Shown piece by piece: positions 41,960 to 50,838 of a stretch of DNA of 64,000 nt. This DNA is from Actinoplanes sp. TBRC 11911 (lineage in GTDB: Bacteria > Actinomycetota > Actinomycetes > Mycobacteriales > Micromonosporaceae): the NCBI RefSeq assembly GCF_012933445.1, contig NZ_JABBNC010000016.1, positions 62,001-126,000 on the forward strand, written 5' to 3'. The notes under the pieces were generated by a model. The model worked only from the letters and a program-made list of their open reading frames with translations. It had not been told where the DNA came from and searched no databases. Numbering within the stretch: the stretch's first letter is position 1; each line of letters starts with the position of its first letter. The position numbers and the translations under genes were made by a program.

Positions 41960-42576
41960 GAAGCAACCGAGTCCGGGGACACCTCGGCTGGCGGCCGGCG
42001 GGTGAGTCGGGTCGGCGTACCGAAGGCTCGGGGGTAGGCCCGCCACAGGGTCATCGTGATGATCGCCGTGATGACCACCTTGACCAGGTCGCCGGGCAGG
42101 AACACGGCGCTGGAGAGCGCGGTCTTGCCGAGCGAGTTGTGGGTGACCAGCGCCTGCACCGGGATGCCGATGGCGTAGACCACGAGCATGCCGCCGACCA
42201 CCCCGCCGACTGCGGTCCGCCACCAGGTCGGCGGCCGGTTGCCGAAGCGGGCGATCGCACCCACCACAAAGGCGCCGAAAATCCATCCGATCAGGAAGCC
42301 CGCGGACGGGCCGGCGAACACGCCCGCGCCGCCCCGGCCGCCGGAGAGTAACGGCAGGCCGGCCAGCGTGAGGATGAGAAAGATGACGATGGCGGACGCG
42401 CCGCGCCAGGCGCCCAGGACCGCGCCGGCCAGCATCACACCGAGCGTCTGCGCCGTGATCGGCACGGCACCACCGAACACCGATATCGCGCCCGGAATCC
42501 CGAGCACGGCCAGGATCGCGGCGAACACCACGATCCGCGTGACATCCCGCATCTCGAAACTGCGAGGTCGGTCCAC
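41956..42576 (-). CDS. bioY: BioY biotin-binding S component
   Basis: 206 residues with six hydrophobic helices and the BioY signatures: GGAVPITAQTLGVMLAGAVLG (shown by its PITAQTLGVMLAG core) and GPSAGFLIGWIFGAFVVG. It captures biotin for the BioMN energising module encoded in the same operon. GTG start at 42576 with AGGGGG upstream. It is the first gene after the triple BioQ-type operator (42598-42640), so expression should follow biotin status. Confidence 0.92.
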   Translation of the reverse strand: MDRPRSFEMRDVTRIVVFAAILAVLGIPGAISVFGGAVPITAQTLGVMLAGAVLGAWRGASAIVIFLILTLAGLPLLSGGRGGAGVFAGPSAGFLIGWIFGAFVVGAIARFGNRPPTWWRTAVGGVVGGMLVVYAIGIPVQALVTHNSLGKTALSSAVFLPGDLVKVVITAIITMTLWRAYPRAFGTPTRLTRRPPAEVSPDSVAS

Positions 42577-42597
42577 CCAGTGCCCCCTCGAGGCTCC

Positions 42598-42640
42598 TGA
42601 ACGGCGTTCACCTGAACGCTGTTCTCCTGAACGGCGTTCA
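42598..42640. promoter_or_regulatory. Three phased BioQ-type operators
   Basis: TGAACGGCGTTCA (42598-42610), TGAACGCTGTTCT (42613-42625) and TGAACGGCGTTCA (42628-42640), repeated every 15 bp in the 77-bp gap between bioY and the divergent TetR gene. The outer two are perfect palindromes. They match the TGAAC-N3-GTTCA/GTTAC pattern of BioQ in actinobacteria. Confidence 0.9.
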
Positions 42641-42653
42641 CTATAGTTACGGC

Positions 42654-43280
42654 GTGCCTAGATCGGAAAGCGCCGGTTACGTACGCAACAGCCGCGAGGA
42701 TGTCGTCAGCGCGGCCCTGCGGATCCTGGATCAGCAGGGCCTGCCCGACCTCACCATGCGTCACCTGGCCACCACACTCGACGTTCAGCCCAGTGCGCTC
42801 TACTGGCACTTCCCGAACAAACAGTCATTGCTGGCGGCGGTGTCCGACCGGATCATCGCGGGCGCGCGCCCGGTCACCACGGCCGGGGATTGGCGCGACC
42901 GGGTGCGGGCCGAGGCGGCGGCGCTGCACGACGCGCTGCTGGCCTACAAGGACGGCGCCGAGGTGGTCTCCAGCACGCTGGCGCTCGGCCTCGGCGCGGA
43001 AGAGTTGCAGCATCGGCTGGCCGGCGCGATCGCGGTCGGCGGGTTCGAGCCGGAGACCACCGGCCTCGCCGCCGAGACCCTGGTGCATTTCATCGTCGGC
43101 CACGCCTTTCACTGGCAGCAGCGCCTGCAGGCGGACACCCTCGGCGCCGTCGCCGACAAGCACACTCTGGACCGGCAGGACCCGCTCGGCCCGCGGGCGT
43201 TCGACTTCGGCATCGCGTTGCTGGTCAGCGGCTTGGACACGCAAACGCCCGACCCACGTTCGCGCAGGTCGGGCGTTTGA
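42654..43280 (+). CDS. bioQ: TetR-family biotin regulator (BioQ-like)
   Basis: 208 residues, GTG start with no visible SD, so possibly leaderless. The N-terminal TetR HTH reads LTMRHLATTLDVQPSALYWHF, followed by PNKQSLLAA; the C-terminal ligand domain is TetR_C-like (LVHFIVGHAFHWQQRLQAD). The divergent biotin operon and three BioQ-type palindromes at 42598-42640 identify it as BioQ, the actinobacterial repressor of biotin genes. The last codons form one arm of a terminator hairpin (43242-43279). Confidence 0.85.
   Translation: MPRSESAGYVRNSREDVVSAALRILDQQGLPDLTMRHLATTLDVQPSALYWHFPNKQSLLAAVSDRIIAGARPVTTAGDWRDRVRAEAAALHDALLAYKDGAEVVSSTLALGLGAEELQHRLAGAIAVGGFEPETTGLAAETLVHFIVGHAFHWQQRLQADTLGAVADKHTLDRQDPLGPRAFDFGIALLVSGLDTQTPDPRSRRSGV
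43242..43279. terminator. Terminator hairpin built into the 3' end of bioQ
   Basis: CAAACGCCCGACC (43242-43254) pairs perfectly over 13 bp with GGTCGGGCGTTTG (43267-43279). It lies inside the last 13 codons of bioQ and 11 bp before the stop of the convergent sugar porter gene, so it can serve both. Confidence 0.85.
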
Positions 43281-43289
43281 GAAGGACGG

Positions 43290-44750
43290 TCAGGTGGTGG
43301 CGCCCACCGGTATCCGCTGGGCTTGCCGTTCGAAGATCTCGGTGATCTCCTCGACCGAATGGCCCTTGGTCTCGGGCAGGAACTTCACCACGAAGGCCAG
43401 CGCGAACACGGCCAGTACCGCGAACCCGACCAGGACCCAGCCGAGGCCGACCCCCGACTGCGCCACCGGGAAGAGCTCGATGACCAGGAAGTTCGCCAGC
43501 CAGTCGACGGTGGCGCCGATGGAGGCCGCCTGCCCGCGGACCTGGGTCGGGAACGCCTCGCCCTGGATGAGCCAGCCGGTGCCACCCACACCGATGGCGA
43601 AGCTGCCGATGAACGCGCACAGGCCGATCATGATGACGACGATGCGGGCGTTGCCGGTGAAGAACGTCAGCCCGGCGGCGGCCACCAACGCGAACACCAT
43701 CATGCCGAGGTACCCGCCGATCGCCAGCGGGCGCCGGCCGATGCGGTCGATGTAGCGGAAGGCCACGTACGTCGCGGCGACGTTGACCACCGTCATGATG
43801 GCGGTCACCTCGACGCCCGCGGTGGTCGCGGCGACCTGTGAGGTGTCACCGCCCTGGAACAGCGGGCCGAGCAGGTGCGGTCCGTAGTAGAGCGGCACGT
43901 TGATGCCGGTGAGCTGCTGGAACGCGAAGAATACGCAGACCACGAACAAAGCCCGCCGGACACCGGCGGTCCATACCCGTCGTCCGCTGCGGCTCGCGTT
44001 GGCGTCGGCCTCGTGCAGTGCGTGGGCGGTGCGCTGGACGTCGTCCATGCTGACCTCGATGCCGAGCTTGCCCATCGCGGTCCGGACGTCCTCGTAGCGG
44101 TTCTTGCGCAGCAGCCAGCGCGGCGATTCCGGCATCCGGGCCCGCAGCACCACGCCGATCAGGGCGGGCAGCGCGCCGATTCCGAGGATGAGCCGCCAGT
44201 CCAGCTCACCGGTGTGCCCCGGCATCAGCTTGAGAATGATGATGGCGATGACGTACGCCAGCAGAATGCCGACGGTGATCATCCACTGCTGCAGCATGGC
44301 CAGTGCGCCGCGCCGCTGCCGAGGTGCGTACTCGGCGATGTAGGCGGTCGCAATCGCCGAGTCCGCGCCGATGGCCAGGCCGATCAGCGTGCGGGAGATC
44401 AGCAGGACGGTGGCGTCCGGCGTGACCGCCGAAAGGATCGCGCCGATGGCGTAGATCGCGGCGTCCGCGATCATCAGGGACTTGCGCCCGAACCGGTCGG
44501 TCAGCGGGCCGGCGAGCAGGGCTCCGGCGGCCGCTCCCAGCGATGCGCCCGCCACCAGATAACCGAGCGCGAAGCCACTCAGGTGATAGGGCACGAAGTC
44601 GAGTGCGGAGCCGATATTGGAGGTGTCGAAACCGAAAAGGAAACCACCGATGGTGGCCAGCAGCGTTAACGACCAGTAAAAGGACGTCGGCGCCCGGGCA
44701 TCCAGAACGGCCAACACATTCCCGTGCGACGACGTTGTTGCACTCGTCAC
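43290..44750 (-). CDS. MFS sugar porter
   Basis: 486 residues from the GTG at 44750 (GGAGGTGT 5 bp upstream; the adjacent GTG at 44753 is less well spaced). Twelve transmembrane helices and the sugar-porter motifs GGFLFGFDTSNIG, DRFGRKSLM, ESPRWLLRKNR, QQLTGINVPLYYGP, DRIGRRPLA and PETKGHSVEEI. It probably takes up a monosaccharide by H+ symport. No sugar catabolic genes adjoin. Its convergent neighbour is bioQ. Confidence 0.92.
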   Translation of the reverse strand: MTSATTSSHGNVLAVLDARAPTSFYWSLTLLATIGGFLFGFDTSNIGSALDFVPYHLSGFALGYLVAGASLGAAAGALLAGPLTDRFGRKSLMIADAAIYAIGAILSAVTPDATVLLISRTLIGLAIGADSAIATAYIAEYAPRQRRGALAMLQQWMITVGILLAYVIAIIILKLMPGHTGELDWRLILGIGALPALIGVVLRARMPESPRWLLRKNRYEDVRTAMGKLGIEVSMDDVQRTAHALHEADANASRSGRRVWTAGVRRALFVVCVFFAFQQLTGINVPLYYGPHLLGPLFQGGDTSQVAATTAGVEVTAIMTVVNVAATYVAFRYIDRIGRRPLAIGGYLGMMVFALVAAAGLTFFTGNARIVVIMIGLCAFIGSFAIGVGGTGWLIQGEAFPTQVRGQAASIGATVDWLANFLVIELFPVAQSGVGLGWVLVGFAVLAVFALAFVVKFLPETKGHSVEEITEIFERQAQRIPVGATT

Positions 44751-44885
44751 CACACACCTCCAAGCTATGGACTTTTCCTCTTGCGGAAAGGCTTGCTACC
44801 CGACAGCGAGTGAGTCCATGCGTACGCATACGTGTCTACAACGCCACCGGACGGCGGCGGTCGGACGGGGTATAAGCAGCGAGAA

Positions 44886-46061
44886 CTACGGTCGGCGCAT
44901 GCCGAAGAGGAATCGCGTCACCCGGGTACGCCGGACGCAAAGGTCGTAGACGGCGAAGATGATCACGAACGAGAAGACCACGATGGTGAGATATCCGACC
45001 AGCATCGGCAGATGCCACCGCACCACGAAATAGGCAACCGTGACCAGGATCGGCTGGTGCAGGATGTAAATCGGGAGCGCGGCGGCGGCCAAATAACCTC
45101 CGTTGCCCCGCGATGCCGATTCCCCGGATGGACGGTCGAGCAGTCCTAGGATCGCCACCAACCAGAACCAGCCGGCCGCCCCGAAAATGGCGCGGGTAAG
45201 CACCGCGTGCGCGGTCATGTCGGTGAACGGATCCCCGCCGGCGGTGCCCAGCCCGATCCCGGCGGCGCCGAACAGCAGGACGCCGATGACGGCCGCCACC
45301 TTGGCATCCCGGCGCATCGCCGCGCGGAAGCGGTCATCGGCGGCGAGCACGAACCCGTAGAGGAAGAACAGCAGGTACGCCCATCGGCTCCAACCGGCGT
45401 AATCCTCCTCCATGCCCAGGAGCGCGCCGACCACGGCGAGCGGGACCGCCGGCAGGACCAGGAGGACACCGCGCCGCCGCACCGCCCGGGCGGCCGCGTC
45501 GCGGACCCGCGCCGCACGCTCGCCGGGTAACCAGGCCACCAGCGGCGCGAGCATCACCGAAAACGCCAGCAGCAGCACCACGAACCACAGGTGCCCGGTC
45601 TCGAAGAGATCCCCCTGCACGATGAACGGAAAGTCGGAAACGCTGAGGTGCACGTCGAAGAAGTGCAGCAGGAAACGCGGATACGAGTCGTCGTACGCCG
45701 GGTCGGCCGCCTTCAACTGCAACCACTGCGGCACCGGGATGATGGTCAGCGTCGCGAACACCAGCGGGACACCGAGCCGCAGCAGGCGTTCGCCGAGGAA
45801 GCCGCGGACCCCGCGCCGGCGCGTCGAATGCCACGTTCCGAGGCCGGCGATCAGGAACAGCGCGGGCATCGCCCACACCACGCCAAGCCCGGCGAGGTAG
45901 GTGACCGCCTCGGTGGTGTGCGGGTTCTTGACGTAGTAGTCGTCGCGCGTGTCGAAGACCAGGGCGGCGTGGAAGAACACCAGTCCCAGCACCACAAAAA
46001 GCCGGATCGCGTCGAGTTCGGGACGCCGCTGGGCGACCGTAACCTCGTGCGATAACGCCAT
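44886..46061 (-). CDS. Acyltransferase-3 family membrane protein
   Basis: 391 residues with ten or so transmembrane helices. The first reads RPELDAIRLFVVLGLVFFHAAL, which contains the R...H arrangement conserved in the acyltransferase-3 (OafA-like) family; GTWHSTRRRGVRGFLGERLLRLGVPL, in its GFLGERLLRLGVPL core, is the second hallmark. Such enzymes add acyl groups to surface sugars or lipids. Substrate unknown. It is preceded by the terminator of the secreted decarboxylase-like gene, so it starts its own unit. Confidence 0.85.
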   Translation of the reverse strand: MALSHEVTVAQRRPELDAIRLFVVLGLVFFHAALVFDTRDDYYVKNPHTTEAVTYLAGLGVVWAMPALFLIAGLGTWHSTRRRGVRGFLGERLLRLGVPLVFATLTIIPVPQWLQLKAADPAYDDSYPRFLLHFFDVHLSVSDFPFIVQGDLFETGHLWFVVLLLAFSVMLAPLVAWLPGERAARVRDAAARAVRRRGVLLVLPAVPLAVVGALLGMEEDYAGWSRWAYLLFFLYGFVLAADDRFRAAMRRDAKVAAVIGVLLFGAAGIGLGTAGGDPFTDMTAHAVLTRAIFGAAGWFWLVAILGLLDRPSGESASRGNGGYLAAAALPIYILHQPILVTVAYFVVRWHLPMLVGYLTIVVFSFVIIFAVYDLCVRRTRVTRFLFGMRRP

Positions 46062-46104
46062 CGGCTCAGCATGCCCTACAGGCTGGGCTCCTCAAAGGGG
46101 GAAA

Positions 46105-46128
46105 CCGGGGCCCGCAAGCGGGCCCCGG
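46105..46128 (-). terminator. Hairpin terminator
   Basis: CCGGGGCCCGC (46105-46115), loop AA, GCGGGCCCCGG (46118-46128): 11 bp, perfect, just downstream of the acetoacetate-decarboxylase-like stop at 46140. Confidence 0.85.
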
Positions 46129-46139
46129 CACCGTGGGGG

Positions 46140-47045
46140 TCAGAGAGTCCGGAGGTCGTGCACGCTGTAGGAGAGGGTGCCGCGGAAGCCGACGCCGACC
46201 TTGCGCGGCTGCAGGTCCGCCAGCTCCTCCCGCGGCGCGGGCAGGAACCGCAGGTCACCGGTGCCGACCCAGGTGTTGGCGAACTTCAGGTTGTCCAGCA
46301 CCGACATGGTCAGCTCGTGCACCGCTGGCGTGTCCTGCTTGTCGGCGGCCAGCTGCGGGAAGTGGCGCAGGTTGACGATCGGCCGGGTGAGCGCCGGTAA
46401 CCGGTCGGCCGTGTGGTCCAGCGTCACCGAGGTCTCGGCGAGACGACGGCCGCCCGCCGACATCATCGCGGCGAACTTGCCGCCCTTGCCGAGGACCGGC
46501 GCGGCGAGGCTGTCGATGTTGTAGGCACGCGTCTGGCGGATCGAGCCGATCTTCTTGGGGAAGCCCTGCACCCAGCCGCGGGCCAGGGATGCGTCGTTGT
46601 CCACCCAGATGAACGGGCACCACGCCACCGGGGTGCCCTGCCACTGCGCGTCCATCAGGATGAGGAACTCGGAGTACAAGCTGAACGGCGGGTCCAGGTA
46701 GTCGTCCGGGGTCGCGGCGAACTGCCAGTCGATGAAGACCGCGTAGCCGTGCCCGTTGCTCGTCGGGTCCGGGTCGAGCCCGGTGGGCAGGGACGCGGCG
46801 GCCGCGTCGGCGCTGGTCCAGAACTCGGCACCGACCGCGTCGCCGACGTAGTTCCACGGCGGCTTGCCGGCCAGGTTGGCCACGCCACGCGGGCTGAGCG
46901 GCACGGTGTAACCCTTGAGTCGTTCCTTGGTGGTGGGGGCGGTATCGGCGGGCGCCGCGGTCGCGGGGGCCGCGCCGGCCACGATGCCGGCCGCGCCGCC
47001 GGCCATGGCGGCGAGCACGCTGCGTCGCTGCACGTTGCTGTCCAT
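46140..47045 (-). CDS. Exported acetoacetate-decarboxylase-family protein
   Basis: 301 residues from the ATG at 47045 (GAGAGGA upstream). The N terminus QRRSVLAAMAGGAAGIVAGAAP looks like a Tat-type signal peptide, shown by RRS followed by a hydrophobic stretch; cleavage is predicted near ATAAP. The rest matches the acetoacetate decarboxylase fold: WCPFIWVDND, the lysine-rich active-site loop GWVQGFPKKIGSI and FRGTLSYSVHDL. Export is unusual for this family. It may be a lactonase or a binding protein rather than a true decarboxylase. The upstream gene on the same strand is the LLM oxidoreductase. Confidence 0.75.
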   Translation of the reverse strand: MDSNVQRRSVLAAMAGGAAGIVAGAAPATAAPADTAPTTKERLKGYTVPLSPRGVANLAGKPPWNYVGDAVGAEFWTSADAAAASLPTGLDPDPTSNGHGYAVFIDWQFAATPDDYLDPPFSLYSEFLILMDAQWQGTPVAWCPFIWVDNDASLARGWVQGFPKKIGSIRQTRAYNIDSLAAPVLGKGGKFAAMMSAGGRRLAETSVTLDHTADRLPALTRPIVNLRHFPQLAADKQDTPAVHELTMSVLDNLKFANTWVGTGDLRFLPAPREELADLQPRKVGVGFRGTLSYSVHDLRTL

Positions 47046-47162
47046 ACTGGTTGGTTCCTCTCTCGGACCGGGCGGCAGCTCGGGCACTGGCTGCCGCGGT
47101 CTACTGAGGAGCGACGGGGACGGCGCCGATCGATTCAATTGATTCAGATATAGAGATTTAAT

Positions 47163-48164
47163 TCACGGCGATGAACGCACGACCATTTCCGCGCCGGTCA
47201 GCCGCACCGAGCGCAACCGATCGGCGGCGTCCAGCGCGGAGTGCAGCAGCATGAGCTCGTCGGCCCGGGTGGTGGCGGCGAAATCGCGCAGATAGTCGCG
47301 CACCTCGGCCGCGGTGCCGACGGCGGTGTAGTGGTTCATCCCGGCCAGCGCGGCGCCTTCCGGTGCGGTCAGCAGCGCGTCGATCTCGGCGTCGGTGAAG
47401 GGTCCGCGACCGTCCAGCGCCAGCAGGTCGCGGGCACGGGCGCGGTAGCCGACGGTCCGCTGGCCCTGCGCGGCGCCGGTGTCGTCGGCCGCGAAGACGT
47501 TGACGCTCACGATCGCGTACGGCTCGGCAAGTTGATCGGACGGACGGAAGCCTTCCCGGTACGTGGTCAGGGCGTCGTGCATCGGTGCCGGGGCGAAGTG
47601 CGCCGCGAAGGCGTACGGCAAACCGAGACGAGCCGCGAGCTGAGCACCGAAGAGTGAGGAACCGAGAAGGTAGATCGACGGTGGCTGCGCGGCGCGCGGC
47701 ACCGCCTGGACGCCGGGCACCAGGCTGTGGCCGGTCAGGTAGCCGCGGAGTTCCTCGATGTCACGCGGAAAGGACTCGCCGGCCGCCTCGGTGCGCCGCA
47801 ACGCCGCCCGGGTGGCGTCGTTGCCGCCTACCGCGCGGCCGATGCCGAGGTCGATGCGGCCGGGATACAGCGCGGCCAGCGTGCCGAACTGCTCCGCGAT
47901 CACCAGGGGCGCGTGGTTCGGGAGCAGGATCCCGCCCGACCCGACCCGGATAGTCGACGTGTTCGCGGCGACGTGCCCGATCACCACGCTGGTGGCCGAC
48001 GACGCCACGGTCGCCACGTTGTGGTGCTCGGCGTACCAGACCCGGTGGTAGCCGCTGCGCTCGGCGGCCCGCGCCATTTCGACGGTGTCCCGCAAGCTCT
48101 CCTCGGCGGAGGTCTCCGGCGGGTGCCACGCCAGATCGAGGATGGAAATCGGAACGTCCGGCAT
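47163..48164 (-). CDS. LLM-class flavin-dependent oxidoreductase
   Basis: 333 residues, luciferase-like monooxygenase (LLM) TIM barrel: ISILDLAWHPP start, YHRVWYAEHHNVATVASSATSVV, LGIGRAVGGND and LPYAFAAHFAPAPM are typical of the group that uses FMN or F420. The specific substrate is unknown. It lies 118 bp upstream of the decarboxylase-like gene on the same strand. Divergent from an SDR gene, with about 165 bp between starts that could hold both promoters. Confidence 0.88.
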   Translation of the reverse strand: MPDVPISILDLAWHPPETSAEESLRDTVEMARAAERSGYHRVWYAEHHNVATVASSATSVVIGHVAANTSTIRVGSGGILLPNHAPLVIAEQFGTLAALYPGRIDLGIGRAVGGNDATRAALRRTEAAGESFPRDIEELRGYLTGHSLVPGVQAVPRAAQPPSIYLLGSSLFGAQLAARLGLPYAFAAHFAPAPMHDALTTYREGFRPSDQLAEPYAIVSVNVFAADDTGAAQGQRTVGYRARARDLLALDGRGPFTDAEIDALLTAPEGAALAGMNHYTAVGTAAEVRDYLRDFAATTRADELMLLHSALDAADRLRSVRLTGAEMVVRSSP

Positions 48165-48329
48165 GAGCGGATCCCCCCTTAATGAGATTTAGGCCGACGT
48201 GACCAACCTAGGAGCGGGAGAGCGCGGCGGGCGCGGTGTGCCGCGCCACACTCTGGGCAAGCGGACCCGACTCCGGTTACCGTTGACGCGTAACCGGACG
48301 CGGCTCCGATTCTGCCGAGAGGAACGATC

Positions 48330-49256
48330 ATGACCAAGCGCATCACCACACCCTTCGACGCGCGCTCGACCGGCGACGACGTGATCGCGGGCGTCGACCT
48401 GACCGGCCGGCGCGCGATCGTCACCGGCGGGGCGGCCGGGCTCGGGCGGGAGACCGCACGCGTGCTGGCCTCGGCGGGGGCCGACGTCACCGTCGCGGCC
48501 CGCGGGCTGGACGCGGCACGCGCCACAGCCAGGGAGATCGCCGGCAGCAGCGTGCACGCCGCCCGGCTCGATCTCGCCGACTTAGGCTCGGTCGCCGACT
48601 TCGTGAAGAACTGGGTGGGACCGCTGCACATCCTGGTCAACAACGCCGGCGTGATGGCCACCCCGGAACAGCGCACACCCGAGGGCCGCGAGCTGCAGTT
48701 CGCCACCAACCACCTGGGCCATTTCGCCCTCGCGACCGGGCTGCACGACGCGCTGAAGGCCGCCGGGGACGCCCGTGTCGTGGTGCTCAGCTCGGTCGGG
48801 CACGTCAACGGTCCGGTCCGCTTCGACGACCCCGACTTCACCCGCGACCCGTACGACCCCTGGCTGGCGTATTCGCAGTCGAAGACCGCGACCATCCTGT
48901 TCGCCGTGGAGGCCGCGCGGCGGTGGGCGGCCGACGGCATCGCGGTGAACGCGCTGAACCCGGGCCGGATCTGGGGCACCAACTTGAGCCGGTACGTCGA
49001 GGCGCCGCCGCAGTCGTTCGATCCGTCCGGGGTGACCGGGGTGTCCGAGAAGAACATCGCTCAGGGCTCCGCGACCTCGATCCTGCTGGCCGCGTCACCG
49101 CTGATGGAGGGCGTCACCGGAAAGTATTTCGAGGACTGCCAGGAGGCCGAGCCGTTCACCCCGGGCGTCCGCCGGGGCGTCGCCGATTACGCCCTCGACC
49201 CCGGCAACGCACGCCGGCTGTGGGACCTCTCCGAGGCGCTAGTTGCTCCACACTAG
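48330..49256 (+). CDS. Short-chain dehydrogenase/reductase
   Basis: 308 residues, ATG with GAGAGGA upstream. Classical SDR motifs: TGGAAGLGRETAR (cofactor loop), NNAGVM, catalytic Ser in VVLSSVGHVNG and the YxxxK of LAYSQSKTA. It is close to retinol dehydrogenase/WWOX-type SDRs by length and the VRFDDPDF element. NADP use is likely because of the Arg-rich cofactor region. Substrate unknown. Only five bases separate its stop from the methyltransferase ATG, so the two may form a unit. Confidence 0.9.
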   Translation: MTKRITTPFDARSTGDDVIAGVDLTGRRAIVTGGAAGLGRETARVLASAGADVTVAARGLDAARATAREIAGSSVHAARLDLADLGSVADFVKNWVGPLHILVNNAGVMATPEQRTPEGRELQFATNHLGHFALATGLHDALKAAGDARVVVLSSVGHVNGPVRFDDPDFTRDPYDPWLAYSQSKTATILFAVEAARRWAADGIAVNALNPGRIWGTNLSRYVEAPPQSFDPSGVTGVSEKNIAQGSATSILLAASPLMEGVTGKYFEDCQEAEPFTPGVRRGVADYALDPGNARRLWDLSEALVAPH

Positions 49257-49261
49257 ACGGC

Positions 49262-50062
49262 ATGGAAGCACATTTGTCCAAGCTGGACGAGACGACCCCG
49301 CACTCGGCCCGGGTGTGGAACTACTTCTTAGGCGGCACCGACAACTTCGCCGTCGATCGCCAGGTCGGCGACCAGGTGATGCGCATGCTGCCGAACATCG
49401 TCGACCAGGCGCGGGCCGACCGGGCCTTTCTCGGCCGCGCTGTCGCACACCTGGCCGGCGACCTCGGTGTCCGCCAGTTCCTCGACGTCGGCACCGGCCT
49501 GCCGACCGCGGACAACACCCATCAGGTCGCCCAGCGGGTCGCTCCCGAGTCGCGGATCGTCTACGTCGACAACGACCCGCTGGTGCTCGAGCAGGCGCAG
49601 GCGCTACTGACCAGCGACCCGGCCGGCGTCACCGACTACCTGCACGCCGACCTGGCCGACCCGGACACCATCCTGCGCGACGCCGCCCGCACGCTGGACT
49701 TCCGGCAGCCGGTCGCGCTGGTGCTGATGGGCGTGCTGCACCACGTGCCGGACACCGCGGCGGCGTACGAGATCGTCGATCGGTTGAAGGATCGCCTGGC
49801 GCCGGGCAGTTATCTGGTGATCAACCACGCCACCAACGCGGTTCTCGGCGCCGCCAGCGACGAGGCCGTGGCGCACTACAACCAGTTCGGCAAGCCGACG
49901 ATCACGCTGCGCCCGCCGGCCGAGATCATCCGGTTCTTCGACGGCTGGGAGCTGCTCGAACCCGGCGTGGTTTCCTGCTCTCGCTGGCGTCCCGGCGCCG
50001 TCGACCTGGACAGCGACGAGGTCGACGAGTTCGGCGGGATGGCTCACAAGGGCTCCTCGTAA
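49262..50062 (+). CDS. SAM-dependent methyltransferase, DUF574/Methyltransf_19 family
   Basis: 266 residues. The family signature is strong: PHSARVWNYFLGGTDNFAVDR near the N terminus (core ARVWNYFLGGTDNF), FLDVGTGLPTADNTHQVAQ as the SAM-binding motif I, YVDNDPLV and VLMGVLHHVP. It is an actinobacterial class of methyltransferase of unknown substrate, common in streptomycetes. It probably shares an mRNA with the SDR gene. No SD is seen in the five-base gap, so coupling is likely. Confidence 0.9.
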   Translation: MEAHLSKLDETTPHSARVWNYFLGGTDNFAVDRQVGDQVMRMLPNIVDQARADRAFLGRAVAHLAGDLGVRQFLDVGTGLPTADNTHQVAQRVAPESRIVYVDNDPLVLEQAQALLTSDPAGVTDYLHADLADPDTILRDAARTLDFRQPVALVLMGVLHHVPDTAAAYEIVDRLKDRLAPGSYLVINHATNAVLGAASDEAVAHYNQFGKPTITLRPPAEIIRFFDGWELLEPGVVSCSRWRPGAVDLDSDEVDEFGGMAHKGSS

Positions 50063-50153
50063 CGGGCCAGCCGCAGCCGCCGATAGCGCTTGCCCACCCC
50101 GGTCAGGCTCAGCTAGTCGGTGGGAGCGGGACTGTTCGGAGGCGTACGGTGCG

Positions 50154-50813
50154 ATGGTGCTTGCGCAACCGGCTCAATCACTCACCGACCTCGCGCTGGG
50201 CCTCGTGGTGCTCACCCTGGCCTGGCAGTTGCGGCGTTCGCCGGCGGTCCCGCGTTACTGGCTGGCGCCGTTCTGGTGGGCCGGGATCGCGGCGGCCGCG
50301 GGTGCCGTCCATCACGCCGTGTTCGTGCGGTGGCCTCGCCCGGCCGAGATCAGCTGGGCCATCATCAGCGTGCTCGTCGTGGTCGCCGTGTCGTACCTTC
50401 TCGCCGCGACCGTGCGGGAAGTGCTGGGCCCGGGCCGGGGGCGGGTGTTCTGGCTGCTGCGCTCGATCGGGCTGGTCGCCTACCTGGGCGCGGCGGTCAG
50501 CGGCCACGCCGGCGTGACCTCGCTGCTGCTGTGCGAGAGCATCACCATGCTCTGCATCCTGGGCCTGTGGGGGCGAGCGCTGCTGCAGGACCACCCGCTG
50601 GCCCGGGCCGTGCTGATCGCCGTGCTGGCCAGCGGTGGCGCGGCGATCATGAAGGCGCTTCCGGCCGACATCATCGGATATGTCGGGCTTGACCCCACGT
50701 CGGCCTATCACCTGGCGCAGATCGTCGGGATGGTGCTGCTGTACCGGGCGGTCCGGCGCGGCTCCCTGGTGGCCGCCGACGAGGCCCGCGCCGGACGAGT
50801 GGTGCTTCCGTAA
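50154..50813 (+). CDS. Membrane protein of unknown function (DUF6962-like)
   Basis: 219 residues, six to seven transmembrane helices with an all-hydrophobic core (LALGLVVLTLAWQL, YWLAPFWWAGIAAAAGAVHHAVF, AVLIAVLASGGAAIMKALP) and a short polar C-terminal tail. Histidines in the second helix (VHH) and an acidic-poor lumen are the only notable residues. It resembles small actinobacterial membrane families such as DUF6962, but I am not sure. About 90 bp separates it from the methyltransferase. Confidence 0.65.
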   Translation: MVLAQPAQSLTDLALGLVVLTLAWQLRRSPAVPRYWLAPFWWAGIAAAAGAVHHAVFVRWPRPAEISWAIISVLVVVAVSYLLAATVREVLGPGRGRVFWLLRSIGLVAYLGAAVSGHAGVTSLLLCESITMLCILGLWGRALLQDHPLARAVLIAVLASGGAAIMKALPADIIGYVGLDPTSAYHLAQIVGMVLLYRAVRRGSLVAADEARAGRVVLP

Positions 50814-50838
50814 GCGAGAAGTCCGATAGCGTTCGTCT

